Shown here piece by piece: positions 34,512-43,423 of a stretch of 64,000 nucleotides of DNA. The DNA comes from Bog-473 sp963743785 (lineage in GTDB: Bacteria > Actinomycetota > Acidimicrobiia > Acidimicrobiales > RAAP-2): NCBI GenBank assembly GCA_963743785.1, contig CAVURD010000024.1, forward strand, positions 1 through 64,000, given 5' to 3'. The number at the start of each line of letters is the position of its first letter. The first letter of the stretch is position 1. The notes below the pieces were generated by a model. The model ran no database searches, was not told the DNA's origin, and worked only from the letters and a program-made list of their open reading frames with translations. The position numbers and the translations under genes are program-made.

Positions 34512-36201
34512 TTACGGTTTGAGGCCCGAGACCACGGGCAACGTCACGTTGATGGCGCTGAACGTCACCGATCCACCCAGGCGGGGTTGCGCATAGGCAA
34601 CCGTGGTCGCCACCAGCTGCAGCACCACATGTTGGCCCGGGGCGACCGCCTGCGAGACGATCTCGAGCGGCACCGATGTGGTGTGGGACCTTCCATCGAG
34701 GGTGACGTCAATCGGGGTGACCTGATTGCCGAGCACCAGTCCGGTCGACCCGTCGACGATCTGGGCGAACACGCGGGTGGGCGCGACTCCGGGCGGCACC
34801 GTCCCTTGGTAGGTCAGCGTCACGTGTGGCGCCCCCACCACCAGCGAGGCCCGGGACCCATTGTCGATGGTCACGTTGACCGCGTTGGCCGCCTTCGCCG
34901 GCGTGATGGAAGCGGCCAGCGCACCCACCGGATCCGAGTTGGTCGAAGGCACCGTCACCGGTCCCGAACCGCCGGTCGCCACCAATTTGGAGCGTGCCCT
35001 TTCCCAGGGCGCGCAATGAGCGCTCGGATGGGAGGGGGTACGTCGAAGCCGCGTAACGGACCCCGTTCTGATCGATGATGTCAACTGCGGGACCGGTGTT
35101 GACCGACGGATCTCGCTTCACCCACCGGTTCAGCCAGGCCATCGTGGCGTTGGTGGCGTAGTTGGGGTCTCCAGGATTTGTCAGACAGATCCCGTGTCCG
35201 TCGCAGAACCAGACCATGTGCACGGGCACGCCGCTGGCCTGAATCGCCTTGAAGTTGGTCACACCCTCATCCAAGGTGAAGAGGTTGTCCACGGTTCCCT
35301 GGATGATCAGTGTGGGCGCCCTGATCTTCTTCACCAGATTGGCCGGGCCTTTACCGGCGAACCACCGATAGTCCGCCGCGCTGATGGTCCCCGTCGCCAG
35401 CGAGTCCTGGTAGGCCGACGTCATGTGCGGATCAAGGTGGGCCGGGGAGGCGAGGGAATAGAGCAAGTTCGACCACCCGCTCTTGGAGGTTCCGGCCTTG
35501 TCGAGGCTCGTGGTGAGCGAGTGCCAGGCGATCTCAGGGACGATGGCGTCGATCCGACAATCCTGGGCGGCCGTCACGAATTGAATGCCCCCGCCGTAGG
35601 AGCCGCCGACCATGCCCATTCGAGGATCCCCGGGGGCGTCCAACTGCACGCCGGGCCGTGTGGACACCCAGTCAATCAATCTGGACACATCACGTGCTTC
35701 ATAGTTCGGGCTGTCAATTTCAATGGTTCCCGTCGATTGACCGAACCCTCGCGGGTCCCAGGTCAAGACGTTGTACCCGTCGTTGTTGAGTCCCGTGATG
35801 GACAGACTGCCCAGAACGTCGGGCGTGCTCGTGGTCGCACCGGCTTCGCCCCACCCCGGACCCTCCAGGATGGTGGGCTTGGGGTGACTGGCACTGGCTC
35901 CGGGTGCCGGAAACCAGTGGGCCCGTATCTTGGTGCCGTCAAAAGACGTGATGGTCCAGTCCGACGCCACACCGGCCACCGGCGTGGCCTGGACAGGTGC
36001 CGGCGTCGGCCGCTTGCACGCCGGAGCTGAGTAGGTCGAGTCCATGCTGGCTGACGCCCCAGCAACTGCCCCGGGGGCGACGCCGGACACGAACCCCGTC
36101 GTCGCAACCGGGCCGGCCAGACCGGCCAGCCCGAGCATGACAGGAAGCCGCCACCGGCGTCTGGTGACGCCGCTGCCAGCGTGCTCGTCTGGACTGAGCA
36201 T
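34512..36201 (-). pseudogene. Secreted CocE/X-Pro dipeptidyl-peptidase-like hydrolase, one frameshift
   Basis: A Tat-like signal (TRRRWRLPVMLGLAGLAG) precedes an alpha/beta hydrolase. The nucleophile elbow is GMVGGSYGGGIQF, the Asp is in GTVDNLFTLDEG and the His in FCDGHGIC; the WDPRGFGQS oxyanion region is also present. A C-terminal jelly-roll-like domain (LVATGGSGPVTVP onward) is in another frame. Removing one A from the AAA run near 34988-34990 joins GKGTLQ to LVATGG, so a single homopolymer indel accounts for the break. Family S15/CocE members hydrolyse X-Pro peptides or esters. The start is ATG 36201 with GAGGGGGG upstream. The 290-nt gap to 36491 shows no gene. Confidence 0.82.
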
Positions 36202-36491
36202 GACGCCCCCCTCAGTTCTCGGAAGATTCCCGGTGTTGCGCGTTACCGTAACCGTTTCGGGCGGCCTCCCATCCTGTGAGTAGTCGACCGCTCACCCGGT
36301 AGCTCGGAATCTTCATGGCGGCAGGAGGTCGACGGTACGGGCCACTGTCGCGTTGTGCGCAGACCGCCGAGTGTGCAACATTAACGGGCCTCGCTAGCTG
36401 ATCCTCCCGAGCCCTCCAGGCCGGCTGCCCTAGTGAGGTCACTTTTTCCAGGGCAACTGACAACTGCGGTTCCTCTCGCCATACTGATGAG

Positions 36492-36962
36492 ATGGATACG
36501 TTGCGACATTCCGGTTCAATCGTCATCAAGCGCTCTCCAGAGGAGCTCTACGACATGGTCGCCGATGTGACCCGCATGGGCCAATGGAGCCCCGTGTGCA
36601 CGGCCTGTTGGTGGGACGTGGGGGATGGGCCGCATGTGGGTGCCAAGTTCACCGGACGCAACGAGCGCCCAGAGCGAACGTGGGAGACACGCTCGGAGGT
36701 CGTTACGGCAGACCGTGGCCGCGAGTTCGCCTGGATCGTGACTGAGCCGCCCACCTGCGCTCGATGGGGTTACTCATTTGCCTCTATGGACGGCGGCGCG
36801 ACCGAGGTCACCGAAACCTGGGAGCTACCTCCCGAGGGTTCAGCATTCTTCGAGAAGATGTTCGGTGATGATGCGGCGAAGGAGATTGGCATGCGCAGCG
36901 AGGGGGCGAAAAACGGTATTGGCGCGACGTTGGCGGCCATCAAGGGTGTCGCCGAGGCCTGA
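36492..36962 (+). CDS. SRPBCC family protein
   Basis: 156 residues with the START/Bet v1-like helix-grip fold. It begins with a beta strand (GSIVIKRSPEELYDMVADV) and an early MGQWSPVC segment, as in polyketide cyclase/dehydrase-like SRPBCC proteins. It ends with an amphipathic helix (EGAKNGIGATLAAIKGV). It may bind a hydrophobic ligand; the function is unknown. ATG 36492 follows CATACT by 6 nt, a near-consensus -10 for a leaderless start. Confidence 0.75.
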   Translation: MDTLRHSGSIVIKRSPEELYDMVADVTRMGQWSPVCTACWWDVGDGPHVGAKFTGRNERPERTWETRSEVVTADRGREFAWIVTEPPTCARWGYSFASMDGGATEVTETWELPPEGSAFFEKMFGDDAAKEIGMRSEGAKNGIGATLAAIKGVAEA

Positions 36963-37014
36963 GCCGCACGCTTGTCCCACTGCCCGGGAAACCTCCCGGC
37001 GCTACCGTCGAGCC

Positions 37015-37194
37015 GTGGACGCGTACCGGTCTACGACGTCACCGAGCGAGAACCGGATCGTCGGAATCGTGGCCTGTAGCTCTTCGCTCAGGAGGGTCGG
37101 TGCTGGCGCATGGTCTACGAGAACGCAGTCGGTCAGGGTGGGCACGTCGGAGGGTCCGGGTCTCCTCACACAACCATCACAGTTCCATGAGTGA
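37015..37194 (+). CDS. Small ORF, diverged copy of the 38365 ORF
   Basis: 59 codons starting at GTG 37015, 6 nt after TACCGT (37003-37008). The first about 75 nt, including the upstream AAACCT and TACCGTCG, align closely with 38338-38412. The predicted proteins begin VDAYR and VATYR and share ENR/ENEDR, then diverge. It is probably a decayed duplicate or a fast-evolving small protein. No family is recognised. Confidence 0.35.
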   Translation: MDAYRSTTSPSENRIVGIVACSSSLRRVGAGAWSTRTQSVRVGTSEGPGLLTQPSQFHE

Positions 37195-37252
37195 CGCCTC
37201 ACAACTCAGCGTTCTAATGCGTACCTGGCTGCGACGGAATGAGGGTGGCTCC

Positions 37253-38299
37253 ATGTTCAAGATGGCCTCAGTGCCCAAGACGGTCTCGGCGGGTCTGGTC
37301 ACAATTGGGTTGCTGACGCTCGGCGCCCTTGGCGGCACGTCAGCAGCGTCGGCAACGGCACGGTCGTCAGCTACCGTGCCGGTCACCGTGTTGGGCGGCC
37401 AGGGAAGCTCTCAGGGAGCGCGACCCACGGTGGAAGTGCGCGTCGGCAATTCGAACCCTGTTCCCGTACTTCTCGATACCGGTTCGTCGGGCCTCCGCAT
37501 ATTCAACACGGCGGTCAACACGGGGACTGGTTCGGGAGTCACTCTCACCTCACAACCCTCGAACATCACCTATTCGGGAGGTCACAGATTCACCGGCGTC
37601 GTGGCGAACGCAGTGGTCACGATCGGGTCGTCGGCGACACAGGTGCCGGTCTCCTTTGCCTACGTCGAACAGGCATTCTGTATTGCCAGTAAGCCCACCT
37701 GCCCTGCTTCTGGAGGCATTCCCGGATTTGAGCAGTCGGGCGCGTATGGGATCCTGGGCATCGGGACCCAATCGAGCGGCGGCGGGATTGTCAGCCCGAT
37801 TTTGGGTATGCCAGGATCCCTCGGAAAGAAGTGGAGCCTCCACTTGGCTGGCGCGTCTGGAACCCTCACGCTAGGAGCCACACTTCTCGGGGCAGGGTCC
37901 GCCGCTACCATCCCCATGAGACAGATTGGGTCTTCAGCCGGAAGCGCCCTGTGGGCAGACTCCAGACTGCCACTCTGTCTAAGTCTGGGCCAGACCAACG
38001 CGTGCGTTCCCGGTTTGTTCGACTCTGGGACGTACACCATGCAGGTTTCGGGCTCGGTGTTGGGTCAAGCACCGACGATCACCGGAACCGATCATGTCGT
38101 GGTTGGTACACCTGTCTCAGTAACACTCAGCGGAGCCAGCGCACCGTTCTGGACCTTTACCGCCGGTACCACCAAGTCTGAGGACCTCGTGACGGTGAAG
38201 ACGGGTCGGGGGCCATTCGTCAATACCGGTGTGCAGGCGTTCTATGACTACACCATCACCTACGACGACAGTTCCGGTCAGATCCTTCTGTCGCGGTAG
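37253..38299 (+). CDS. Secreted pepsin-like aspartic protease candidate
   Basis: 348 residues. A signal peptide (VSAGLVTIGLLTLGALGG, cleavage near ASATA) is followed by two Asp motifs in the order of a bilobal aspartic protease: PVLLDTGSSGLRIF (residues about 79-92) and GLFDSGTYTMQV (about 255-266). The spacing fits pepsin-type A1 enzymes or the mycobacterial PecA-like group. Two cysteines near residue 145 (FCIASKPTC) may form a disulfide. The start is ATG 37253 with GAGGGTGG upstream; the frame extending to 37100 is not supported. The substrate is unknown. Small related ORFs flank it on both sides. Confidence 0.65.
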   Translation: MFKMASVPKTVSAGLVTIGLLTLGALGGTSAASATARSSATVPVTVLGGQGSSQGARPTVEVRVGNSNPVPVLLDTGSSGLRIFNTAVNTGTGSGVTLTSQPSNITYSGGHRFTGVVANAVVTIGSSATQVPVSFAYVEQAFCIASKPTCPASGGIPGFEQSGAYGILGIGTQSSGGGIVSPILGMPGSLGKKWSLHLAGASGTLTLGATLLGAGSAATIPMRQIGSSAGSALWADSRLPLCLSLGQTNACVPGLFDSGTYTMQVSGSVLGQAPTITGTDHVVVGTPVSVTLSGASAPFWTFTAGTTKSEDLVTVKTGRGPFVNTGVQAFYDYTITYDDSSGQILLSR

Positions 38300-38364
38300 C
38301 CCGTACCCTTATCGCACAATCGCGTCGAAGCCCGCCGAAACCTGCTGGCGTTACCGTCGGGACC

Positions 38365-38625
38365 GTGGCGACGTACCGGATCTATTACGCCACCGACGAA
38401 AACGAGGATCGTCTGACCAACACTGAGGAGGTATTGCTTGCGGGTGGAGGCCGATCGATTGCGCGCCCGGACGGACCGGTCGAACAACCGCGTCAGTTGG
38501 CCGAAGGGACCGGGACGAAGGGTTACCGTGCCGGCGTCGACATTGCACGGCGGAGGACCTCATGGGAAACTTCGCTTGTGGACAGCCTAAAGGTCAAGTC
38601 CTCTTGTATCGCTATTCGTGGGTGA
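38365..38625 (+). CDS. Small hypothetical protein, paralogue of the 37015 ORF
   Basis: 86 codons. GTG 38365 lies 7 nt after TACCGT (38352-38357), the leaderless pattern seen across the window. The protein is hydrophilic (YRIYYATDENEDRLTNTEEV near the start) with a basic middle, and resembles no family I recognise. The first 75 nt are duplicated at 36990-37065, on the other side of the aspartic protease. tRNA-Val follows 37 nt downstream. Confidence 0.4.
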   Translation: MATYRIYYATDENEDRLTNTEEVLLAGGGRSIARPDGPVEQPRQLAEGTGTKGYRAGVDIARRRTSWETSLVDSLKVKSSCIAIRG

Positions 38626-38662
38626 CGATCCGACAAAGCACCAGCACAGCGGTACAAAAGTA

Positions 38663-38736
38663 GGGCGCTTAGCTCAGCTGGTTAGAGTGCTGCCTTCACA
38701 CGGCAGAGGTCGTGGGTTCGAGTCCCGCAGCGCCCA
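38663..38736 (+). tRNA. tRNA-Val (anticodon CAC)
   Basis: A complete cloverleaf. The acceptor stem GGGCGCT pairs with AGCGCCC, the D arm is in GCTCAGCTGGTTAGAGT, and the anticodon stem CTGCC/GGCAG carries loop TTCACAC with anticodon CAC, decoding GUG. The T arm has GGTTCGAGTCC and the discriminator is A. CCA is not encoded. Confidence 0.95.
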
Positions 38737-38798
38737 CTCTGTCTACCCAGGTCAGAGCTCCGATTGGAGCGACGCTCTATGTCGTGTTTGCGGATGAG

Positions 38799-38849
38799 AC
38801 ACGAGATAGACACGAGATTTTGATTTACTCGTGTTGTGATGACTCGTGT
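38799..38849. repeat. Nested inverted repeats ACACGAG / CTCGTGT, two copies each
   Basis: ACACGAG occurs at 38799-38805 and 38810-38816; CTCGTGT at 38828-38834 and 38843-38849. The inner pair closes an 11-nt loop and the outer pair encloses it, giving a double stem. It lies 60 nt past the tRNA in the 276-nt gap before 39013, where no gene is apparent. It could be a tRNA-operon terminator element or a protein-binding array. Confidence 0.6.
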
Positions 38850-39012
38850 TTGAACACTCGTACTTCGGATCTGAGCGCGCGGCCCGGGCATTTCGCGGTG
38901 GGCCCACGTCCGCGCTTGCCACAATTGCATGCGCCCCTACCTGCACATTCGGGCTAGTCGCTCGGCAACTCTTCAATCGGCGAGGCCGGGCAAGCCCCTC
39001 GCTGGCCTGAGG

Positions 39013-39537
39013 TTAGAACCTGAAGCGAGTCAGCCCGCCCGGCTCGGTGCCTAGCACCACGGTCACCGAATGTGGCTTGATGCGAAATACGTTCCACGGC
39101 GGTGGTCCCTGCGACGGTGCGTTGAAGGGGGCAGTGATACCAGCCCCGGTCTCATCCAGTTCGGCGGGCCATCCCTGATCCGCCCAGGCCTTAGCGAGGC
39201 GCGTCAGTGTGGCCGGGTTGGTCTCCCGCTCTGCCTCGCCTTCGGCGACGATATCTGCATCGCGAATCGACACCGCGATCGAACATCGCCGGTCGCGAGC
39301 GACGTTGCGGCTCTTCCGGGTTCCAGATCCCGTCTGGAACCAAAAGCATCCGTTCAGCCAGAGCGCACCGACCGCAGTGACGTGCGGGCTTCCGTCCTCG
39401 TTCACCGTCGAGAGCCACGTCGTGCGAGCGTTGTGGGCGTCGGGAGCCGGCGGCGATCCGGCATCGAGTTTCTCGACCACGTTCGCCCAGTTCACTGGGG
39501 GCAGCCCCTCCGTCGCACCCAAGTTGATGATGTCCAT
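39013..39537 (-). CDS. Pyridoxamine 5'-phosphate oxidase-like flavoprotein
   Basis: 174 residues of split-barrel fold (PNPOx/F420-dependent type). The core is TWLSTVNEDGSPHVTAVG and CFWFQTGSGTRKSRNVARD with basic residues for FMN or F420 phosphate binding, then CSIAVSIRDADIVAEGEA. The start is ATG 39537 with GGAGGG 8 nt upstream; the frame to 39783 adds a non-conserved Arg/Pro-rich N-terminus. It likely reduces or binds a small molecule; cofactor choice cannot be decided from sequence. Confidence 0.78.
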   Translation of the reverse strand: MDIINLGATEGLPPVNWANVVEKLDAGSPPAPDAHNARTTWLSTVNEDGSPHVTAVGALWLNGCFWFQTGSGTRKSRNVARDRRCSIAVSIRDADIVAEGEAERETNPATLTRLAKAWADQGWPAELDETGAGITAPFNAPSQGPPPWNVFRIKPHSVTVVLGTEPGGLTRFRF

Positions 39538-39721
39538 TTCGTCCCTCCATTCTGGTAGTCCGGCAACACGGCTCAGAGCCGTGTCTTCCATTTGACGTTT
39601 CCCGGTCACCAAAGTCATCGCCGTATCTGAAGGGAGAAGTCCTCCCGGCATTGGCAAGTCTGCCAGGCGTATCTCCGATCTCCGAACGCCGGGATCCGAG
39701 TCACCTGCCGTGTGGATCAGC

Positions 39722-40270
39722 TCATGCTGAGCGGCCCGCAAAGGCAAGGAGCCTCGCTTGAGCATCGGCGCCAAGGGGCGCATAGAGCTTGGGAGCGAAT
39801 CCGCCTGGGCGCCGGATTGCCTCGTCGATCGGCGTCAGGAACTCCAATGCCCTCTTCGCTGCTTCCTGGTCCAGTCGCTCATCCTGACCCGTCGCTCGAG
39901 CAAGGTCCCAGGTATGTAGGAGCGTGTCCGTGCAGAGCAGCCTGCCGACAAGCGACTCGAATGGCTGCTCGCCAAACATCCCGCCGACCGCCTTCGATGC
40001 CAGCGATTCGTCGATCAGCGCCGCTCGAATGGCCTCCGTGGCCGAGGTCCACTCTGTCCTGAGGTCGGCGTCAGGATCGACTTCCTCAAACGATACGTCG
40101 CCCAGTGTGGCTCTCACTCGCCGATGCGTGTTGATCACGTGGACGACGAGATCGCGCGCCGTCCATTCGTCGCACGGTGAGATGGAAGACCACCTTTCAG
40201 CACCAACCCCGCACAGCCTGATCTCGAACCCGTTTGCGATAGTTCCATACCGGTCACTCACTTTGGTCAT
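39722..40270 (-). CDS. TIGR03086-type metal-binding (DinB/maleylpyruvate isomerase-like) protein
   Basis: 182 residues. The DinB-like four-helix motif is CDEWTARDLVVHVINTH early and DTLLHTWDLARATGQD late, supplying three His metal ligands as in mycothiol-dependent maleylpyruvate isomerase relatives. Actinobacterial members are thought to act in mycothiol-linked detoxification. The start ATG 40270 follows TATCGT by 8 nt (leaderless); the longer frame to 40432 is unlikely. The exact substrate is unknown. Confidence 0.78.
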   Translation of the reverse strand: MTKVSDRYGTIANGFEIRLCGVGAERWSSISPCDEWTARDLVVHVINTHRRVRATLGDVSFEEVDPDADLRTEWTSATEAIRAALIDESLASKAVGGMFGEQPFESLVGRLLCTDTLLHTWDLARATGQDERLDQEAAKRALEFLTPIDEAIRRPGGFAPKLYAPLGADAQARLLAFAGRSA

Positions 40271-40455
40271 CGGATTCGACGATAACCCCGGTGAAGTCGG
40301 ATCCCAGTCGATCATCTCCGACCGATCGCTCTGACGGTCCTGCTCCCGTACGCCGGTTGTGGGCACCTTCGGCCCACGGGCGTCGTGGGTCGACTGATGA
40401 CGAGCGCGGATGTTCCAAGACTCACGAGGCACACGAGTCTCACGAGGTCAGGAGG

Positions 40456-41028
40456 TCAGGAGGTCAGGATCGTCGCAGCGAGCGCCATCCGATGGTCCTT
40501 CGACCACGGCGGACCGAGCGCCAGCCGCGGACCGTGGAGCACTTCATTCGCTCGATCGCCCAAGATGAGCGCTGCTTCGGCCTCGACGCTCTTGGCGTCA
40601 TAGAGGCTGACCGCCCAGCCACGTTCACGTGCAAGTTGGTCCAACAACTTGCAGTACATCACTGAGTCGGCTCGGCTCTCGTACGGCGGTCGGCGTTGGA
40701 TGGCGATGTCATCTGGGAAGTTGGATGGCCACGCCCGAAGCGCAATCAAAGTGATTGGCTCAGGTGCAGCATTTTGGAGTTCGTCCATTGCTGCCGACGC
40801 CATCCTCGTGACTGACGCTCGCACGCCAATCACCAACGCTGCGAGTCCGTCGTCATCGAGGGTTGCACCAGGCCCATGCATTGGGTGTGTCCCGCCCTCG
40901 TGATGGATGGGTGCAGCCGGTAGACCGGGCTCAATCAGCTCGATCCGCCTGCGGTCGACTACCTCGTAGTCTGAGGTTGCCGTCACTGCCACTGCCCAGC
41001 CGAAGTGATGTGCGATGCCGAGTCGCAT
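40456..41028 (-). CDS. Conserved hypothetical protein
   Basis: 190 residues, soluble, with no signal peptide. The N-terminus MRLGIAHHFGWAVAVTA and the C-terminus HGPRLALGPPWSKDHRMAL look like conserved blocks, with codon use like the neighbours, so I take it as a real gene. I do not recognise the family. The ATG 41028 has AGGA about 9 nt upstream. It ends 24 nt from the region upstream of the DinB-like gene, and the two could be co-transcribed. Confidence 0.6.
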   Translation of the reverse strand: MRLGIAHHFGWAVAVTATSDYEVVDRRRIELIEPGLPAAPIHHEGGTHPMHGPGATLDDDGLAALVIGVRASVTRMASAAMDELQNAAPEPITLIALRAWPSNFPDDIAIQRRPPYESRADSVMYCKLLDQLARERGWAVSLYDAKSVEAEAALILGDRANEVLHGPRLALGPPWSKDHRMALAATILTS

Positions 41029-41268
41029 GCGGCAGATCCTGCCACTTCCTGCGGCCCATCCAGGTGCCCCAATCGCCGGCTAAGGGCACGACCAGGGGGA
41101 CGGTCACCAGTCGGGGTTCGTGGTCGTCCCTCCGGCGCCGCTGACCCCCACAACCAGTGCTCCGCTCCGGCACCAGGCGGATAGTTCTGTGAGCCAAGGG
41201 AGTCCCGTTCGGTAAACGCCTAGCAGTTCCAGGGGGTCATTGGAGGAGCTAGGTCAGTAACCTGGGCC

Positions 41269-41715
41269 GTGCTGATGTGCCGCGCTAACGAGAACGAGAT
41301 CGAACAGCGCTCCGGGCTTGTGCCGTACCTGCTCTATGACAATGCGGCCGCGATGATCGACTGGTATAAGACGGTCTTCGGGTTCGCAGAGCACTCTCGA
41401 TGCACCAATGAGGACGGTGGCATTAGAAACACGGAGATGATCGTCGGAGGCACGGAGTTGTGGATGGACGGCAACCCTCCTGCCGGTTGGCAGCCGAGCG
41501 CGGTGCCGTGGATTGGCGTGTGGGTAGACGATCCCAACGAGATGTACGACAAGATAAAGGCCCACGGGGTGGAGATTGATCCGCCAGAGGACAAGCCCTG
41601 TGGAGTGCGCCTGACGGGCGTCGTCCGTGATCCTGAGGGGTACGCATGGGCTTCATGCGTGGCCTACCGAACTGAGCGGCCCTTACCGCCGGCGTACAGC
41701 CGGATTGTTCAATGA
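41269..41715 (+). CDS. VOC family (glyoxalase/bleomycin-resistance-like) protein
   Basis: 148 residues with the paired beta-alpha-beta-beta-beta units: LVPYLLYDNAAAMIDWYKTV then a metal-ligand Glu/His side, and WIGVWVDDPNEMYDKIKAHG, with GVVRDPEGYAWASC at the end. This is the PhnB-like form of VOC. It could be an isomerase, dioxygenase or resistance protein. GTG 41269 follows TAACCT by 5 nt. Its stop overlaps the next gene by 4 nt (ATGA). Confidence 0.78.
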   Translation: MLMCRANENEIEQRSGLVPYLLYDNAAAMIDWYKTVFGFAEHSRCTNEDGGIRNTEMIVGGTELWMDGNPPAGWQPSAVPWIGVWVDDPNEMYDKIKAHGVEIDPPEDKPCGVRLTGVVRDPEGYAWASCVAYRTERPLPPAYSRIVQ

Positions 41716-42266
41716 CCAGTGATGAGTTTGCTGCCCTGGCGGACTTCTCAATAGACGCCTTGACCGAGGTGGTGGACGCCGACTGGACAACCAGGGCCGG
41801 GGTGCTGGAATGGAGTTGTTGGCGGACGGTCGATCACATGGTCGACTGCCTCTTTTCGTACGCCATGCAGATCGGCGCGCGAGCGGAATCCGGATACCTC
41901 CCGTTTGAGGAACTGCACGCAAAGCTCGAAGCGACGCCACTGGACCTCGTTGCCGGTCTACGGTCGGTGACTGCCCTACTCGTCGGTGTAGTGCGAGATT
42001 CACCTGGGACGGTGACGGCCTCAGACGGCGTTCTCGAGTTGAGCCTTTCTGATTGGTGCGCTCGGGCAGCATATGAGCTGGTCCTGCATACCCATGACGT
42101 TGTGTCTGGACTTGGCGGGGACCTCGATCCACCGTTGGAACTGTGCAGAGTGATCCTCGCATCCGATGCGCTGTGGATGCTGGACCGCGAGCAAGCAAAA
42201 GGGGGATCCGACCCTTGGGCGGCGCTCCTTCTGGGCTCTGGGAGGCCTGACCATTTACCTGAGTAG
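41712..42266 (+). CDS. DinB/maleylpyruvate isomerase-like protein
   Basis: 184 residues of a helical DinB-type protein: LEWSCWRTVDHMVDCLFSYAMQ near the N-terminus (first 20 residues define the helix) and CARAAYELVLHTHDVVSGLG supply the probable metal-binding His residues. Such proteins use bacillithiol or mycothiol. ATG 41712 overlaps the VOC stop, so both are made from one message. VOC plus DinB pairs suggest detoxification of a reactive small molecule; this is inference. Confidence 0.7.
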   Translation: MTSDEFAALADFSIDALTEVVDADWTTRAGVLEWSCWRTVDHMVDCLFSYAMQIGARAESGYLPFEELHAKLEATPLDLVAGLRSVTALLVGVVRDSPGTVTASDGVLELSLSDWCARAAYELVLHTHDVVSGLGGDLDPPLELCRVILASDALWMLDREQAKGGSDPWAALLLGSGRPDHLPE

Positions 42267-42332
42267 GACCGACAGCTGAACTGGCCCCTTAGCCGGGACG
42301 GTGGGGCAGTTCGGCACTTTCGGGCTGGGGAT

Positions 42333-42824
42333 ATGGAACGGTTCGTCTGCAATGCTTCGGGGGTGGGCGCGGAGGACGATATTCGGATTGTCCGCTTTGA
42401 TCATGCGATGCAAGACGCGTTCAGGTTGCTCGTGCTTGACGGCATGGCGGAGCGCTGGGTGTCGGTCGATGAATCACTCAACACCGATCTCGACGACATT
42501 GACACTCACTATGGCAATGATTGCGTCCTCGTCGCCCTTGATGGTGAGCTGGTCGTCGGTACCGGCATCCTTCTTCTCCGAGCAGCGGAGGGGGAGATCG
42601 TGCGGATGTCAGTCCACCGAACCTACCGACGACGTGGTATTGCGACACAACTCTTGGCAGAACTACTTCATCTTGCGTCCGAGTGTGGAGTCAATCGCGT
42701 CGTGGTGGAGACAAATGCAAAGTGGAATGAGGCGCGAAATCTCTACGAAGCATCCGGCTTCAAGTTCGCCCACTCAGCGCCGGGCGCTTTCGGACGCGAG
42801 AGCTTCTACGAGCTTCTGATCTGA
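42333..42824 (+). CDS. GNAT family N-acetyltransferase
   Basis: 163 residues. The acetyl-CoA site is VRMSVHRTYRRRGIATQLL, followed by VVVETNAKWNEARNLYEASG, a textbook GNAT motif A plus B. ATG 42333 is 66 nt after the DinB-like stop. The substrate is unknown; small-molecule or antibiotic acetylation is possible. Confidence 0.82.
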   Translation: MERFVCNASGVGAEDDIRIVRFDHAMQDAFRLLVLDGMAERWVSVDESLNTDLDDIDTHYGNDCVLVALDGELVVGTGILLLRAAEGEIVRMSVHRTYRRRGIATQLLAELLHLASECGVNRVVVETNAKWNEARNLYEASGFKFAHSAPGAFGRESFYELLI

Positions 42825-43078
42825 CTGTCCCCGTTCGTCGGGACTAGCCGTTCCTGGGTGACCTGAGCAACAATGAGCCCATATGACTGGGGTCAACCTC
42901 TCCCCTCCCTCGCGGATCCGGAATTCATCTTCCAGAGTGGGGGAATGGCGTGGATGCCGTTCTTGGTACCCATATGCCTGGTTCTCGGCTATGGATGGGG
43001 CTCCGGCCTGCACAGTCCAGAATCGACAATGGCCACTCGAGCGACAACCTTGAGCGCTGATCCCGTAGTCTTGAATTA

Positions 43079-43423
43079 ATGCCGATCGAGGAGTTCAAAG
43101 AGTTGCGGAGAGCGGCACAAGAGCTCCGGTCCGAGATCGCAATCCAACTTGAGATTGTACGAGCCGTCGAGGACAAGCTCACGACCTCGGCAGGGGCGGT
43201 TTATGCTGTCCGTAACCTTCCCACTGAACAGATCCGGGACTCTCTGGACAAGGCATTCAAGCAGGTCGTCGCCCATCGGCGCGCCTGGCGCGTTGCCCTC
43301 ATGCACTCGTGCTGCCTCGAAGAGGACATGAGCCTCACCGAGTTCGCGCGTCACTTCGGCTTTTCCCGCCAGTACGCCCAGTCGCTGGCTGTGGAGGCTA
43401 GGAAAGCGCATTTGCCCGATTGA
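43079..43423 (+). CDS. Small helix-turn-helix-like protein
   Basis: 114 residues. The first 60 are charged and probably coiled-coil (FKELRRAAQELRSEIAIQLE). The C-terminus contains DMSLTEFARHFGFSRQYAQS, which fits a short helix-turn-helix. ATG 43079 lies 7 nt after TAGTCT (43066-43071), supporting a real leaderless start. It may be a small DNA-binding regulator with dimerisation through the coil; targets are unknown. The 42825-43078 interval contains only a doubtful 68-codon frame. Confidence 0.5.
   Translation: MPIEEFKELRRAAQELRSEIAIQLEIVRAVEDKLTTSAGAVYAVRNLPTEQIRDSLDKAFKQVVAHRRAWRVALMHSCCLEEDMSLTEFARHFGFSRQYAQSLAVEARKAHLPD

Noticed and set aside
38663..38736. tRNA-Val as attachment site of a genomic island
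   Set aside because: No integrase, no repeated tRNA 3' end and no sharp base-composition change were found downstream.
42873..43079. 68-codon ORF with one hydrophobic stretch
   Set aside because: No ribosome site or leaderless box, weak composition; it may only be promoter DNA for the 43079 gene.
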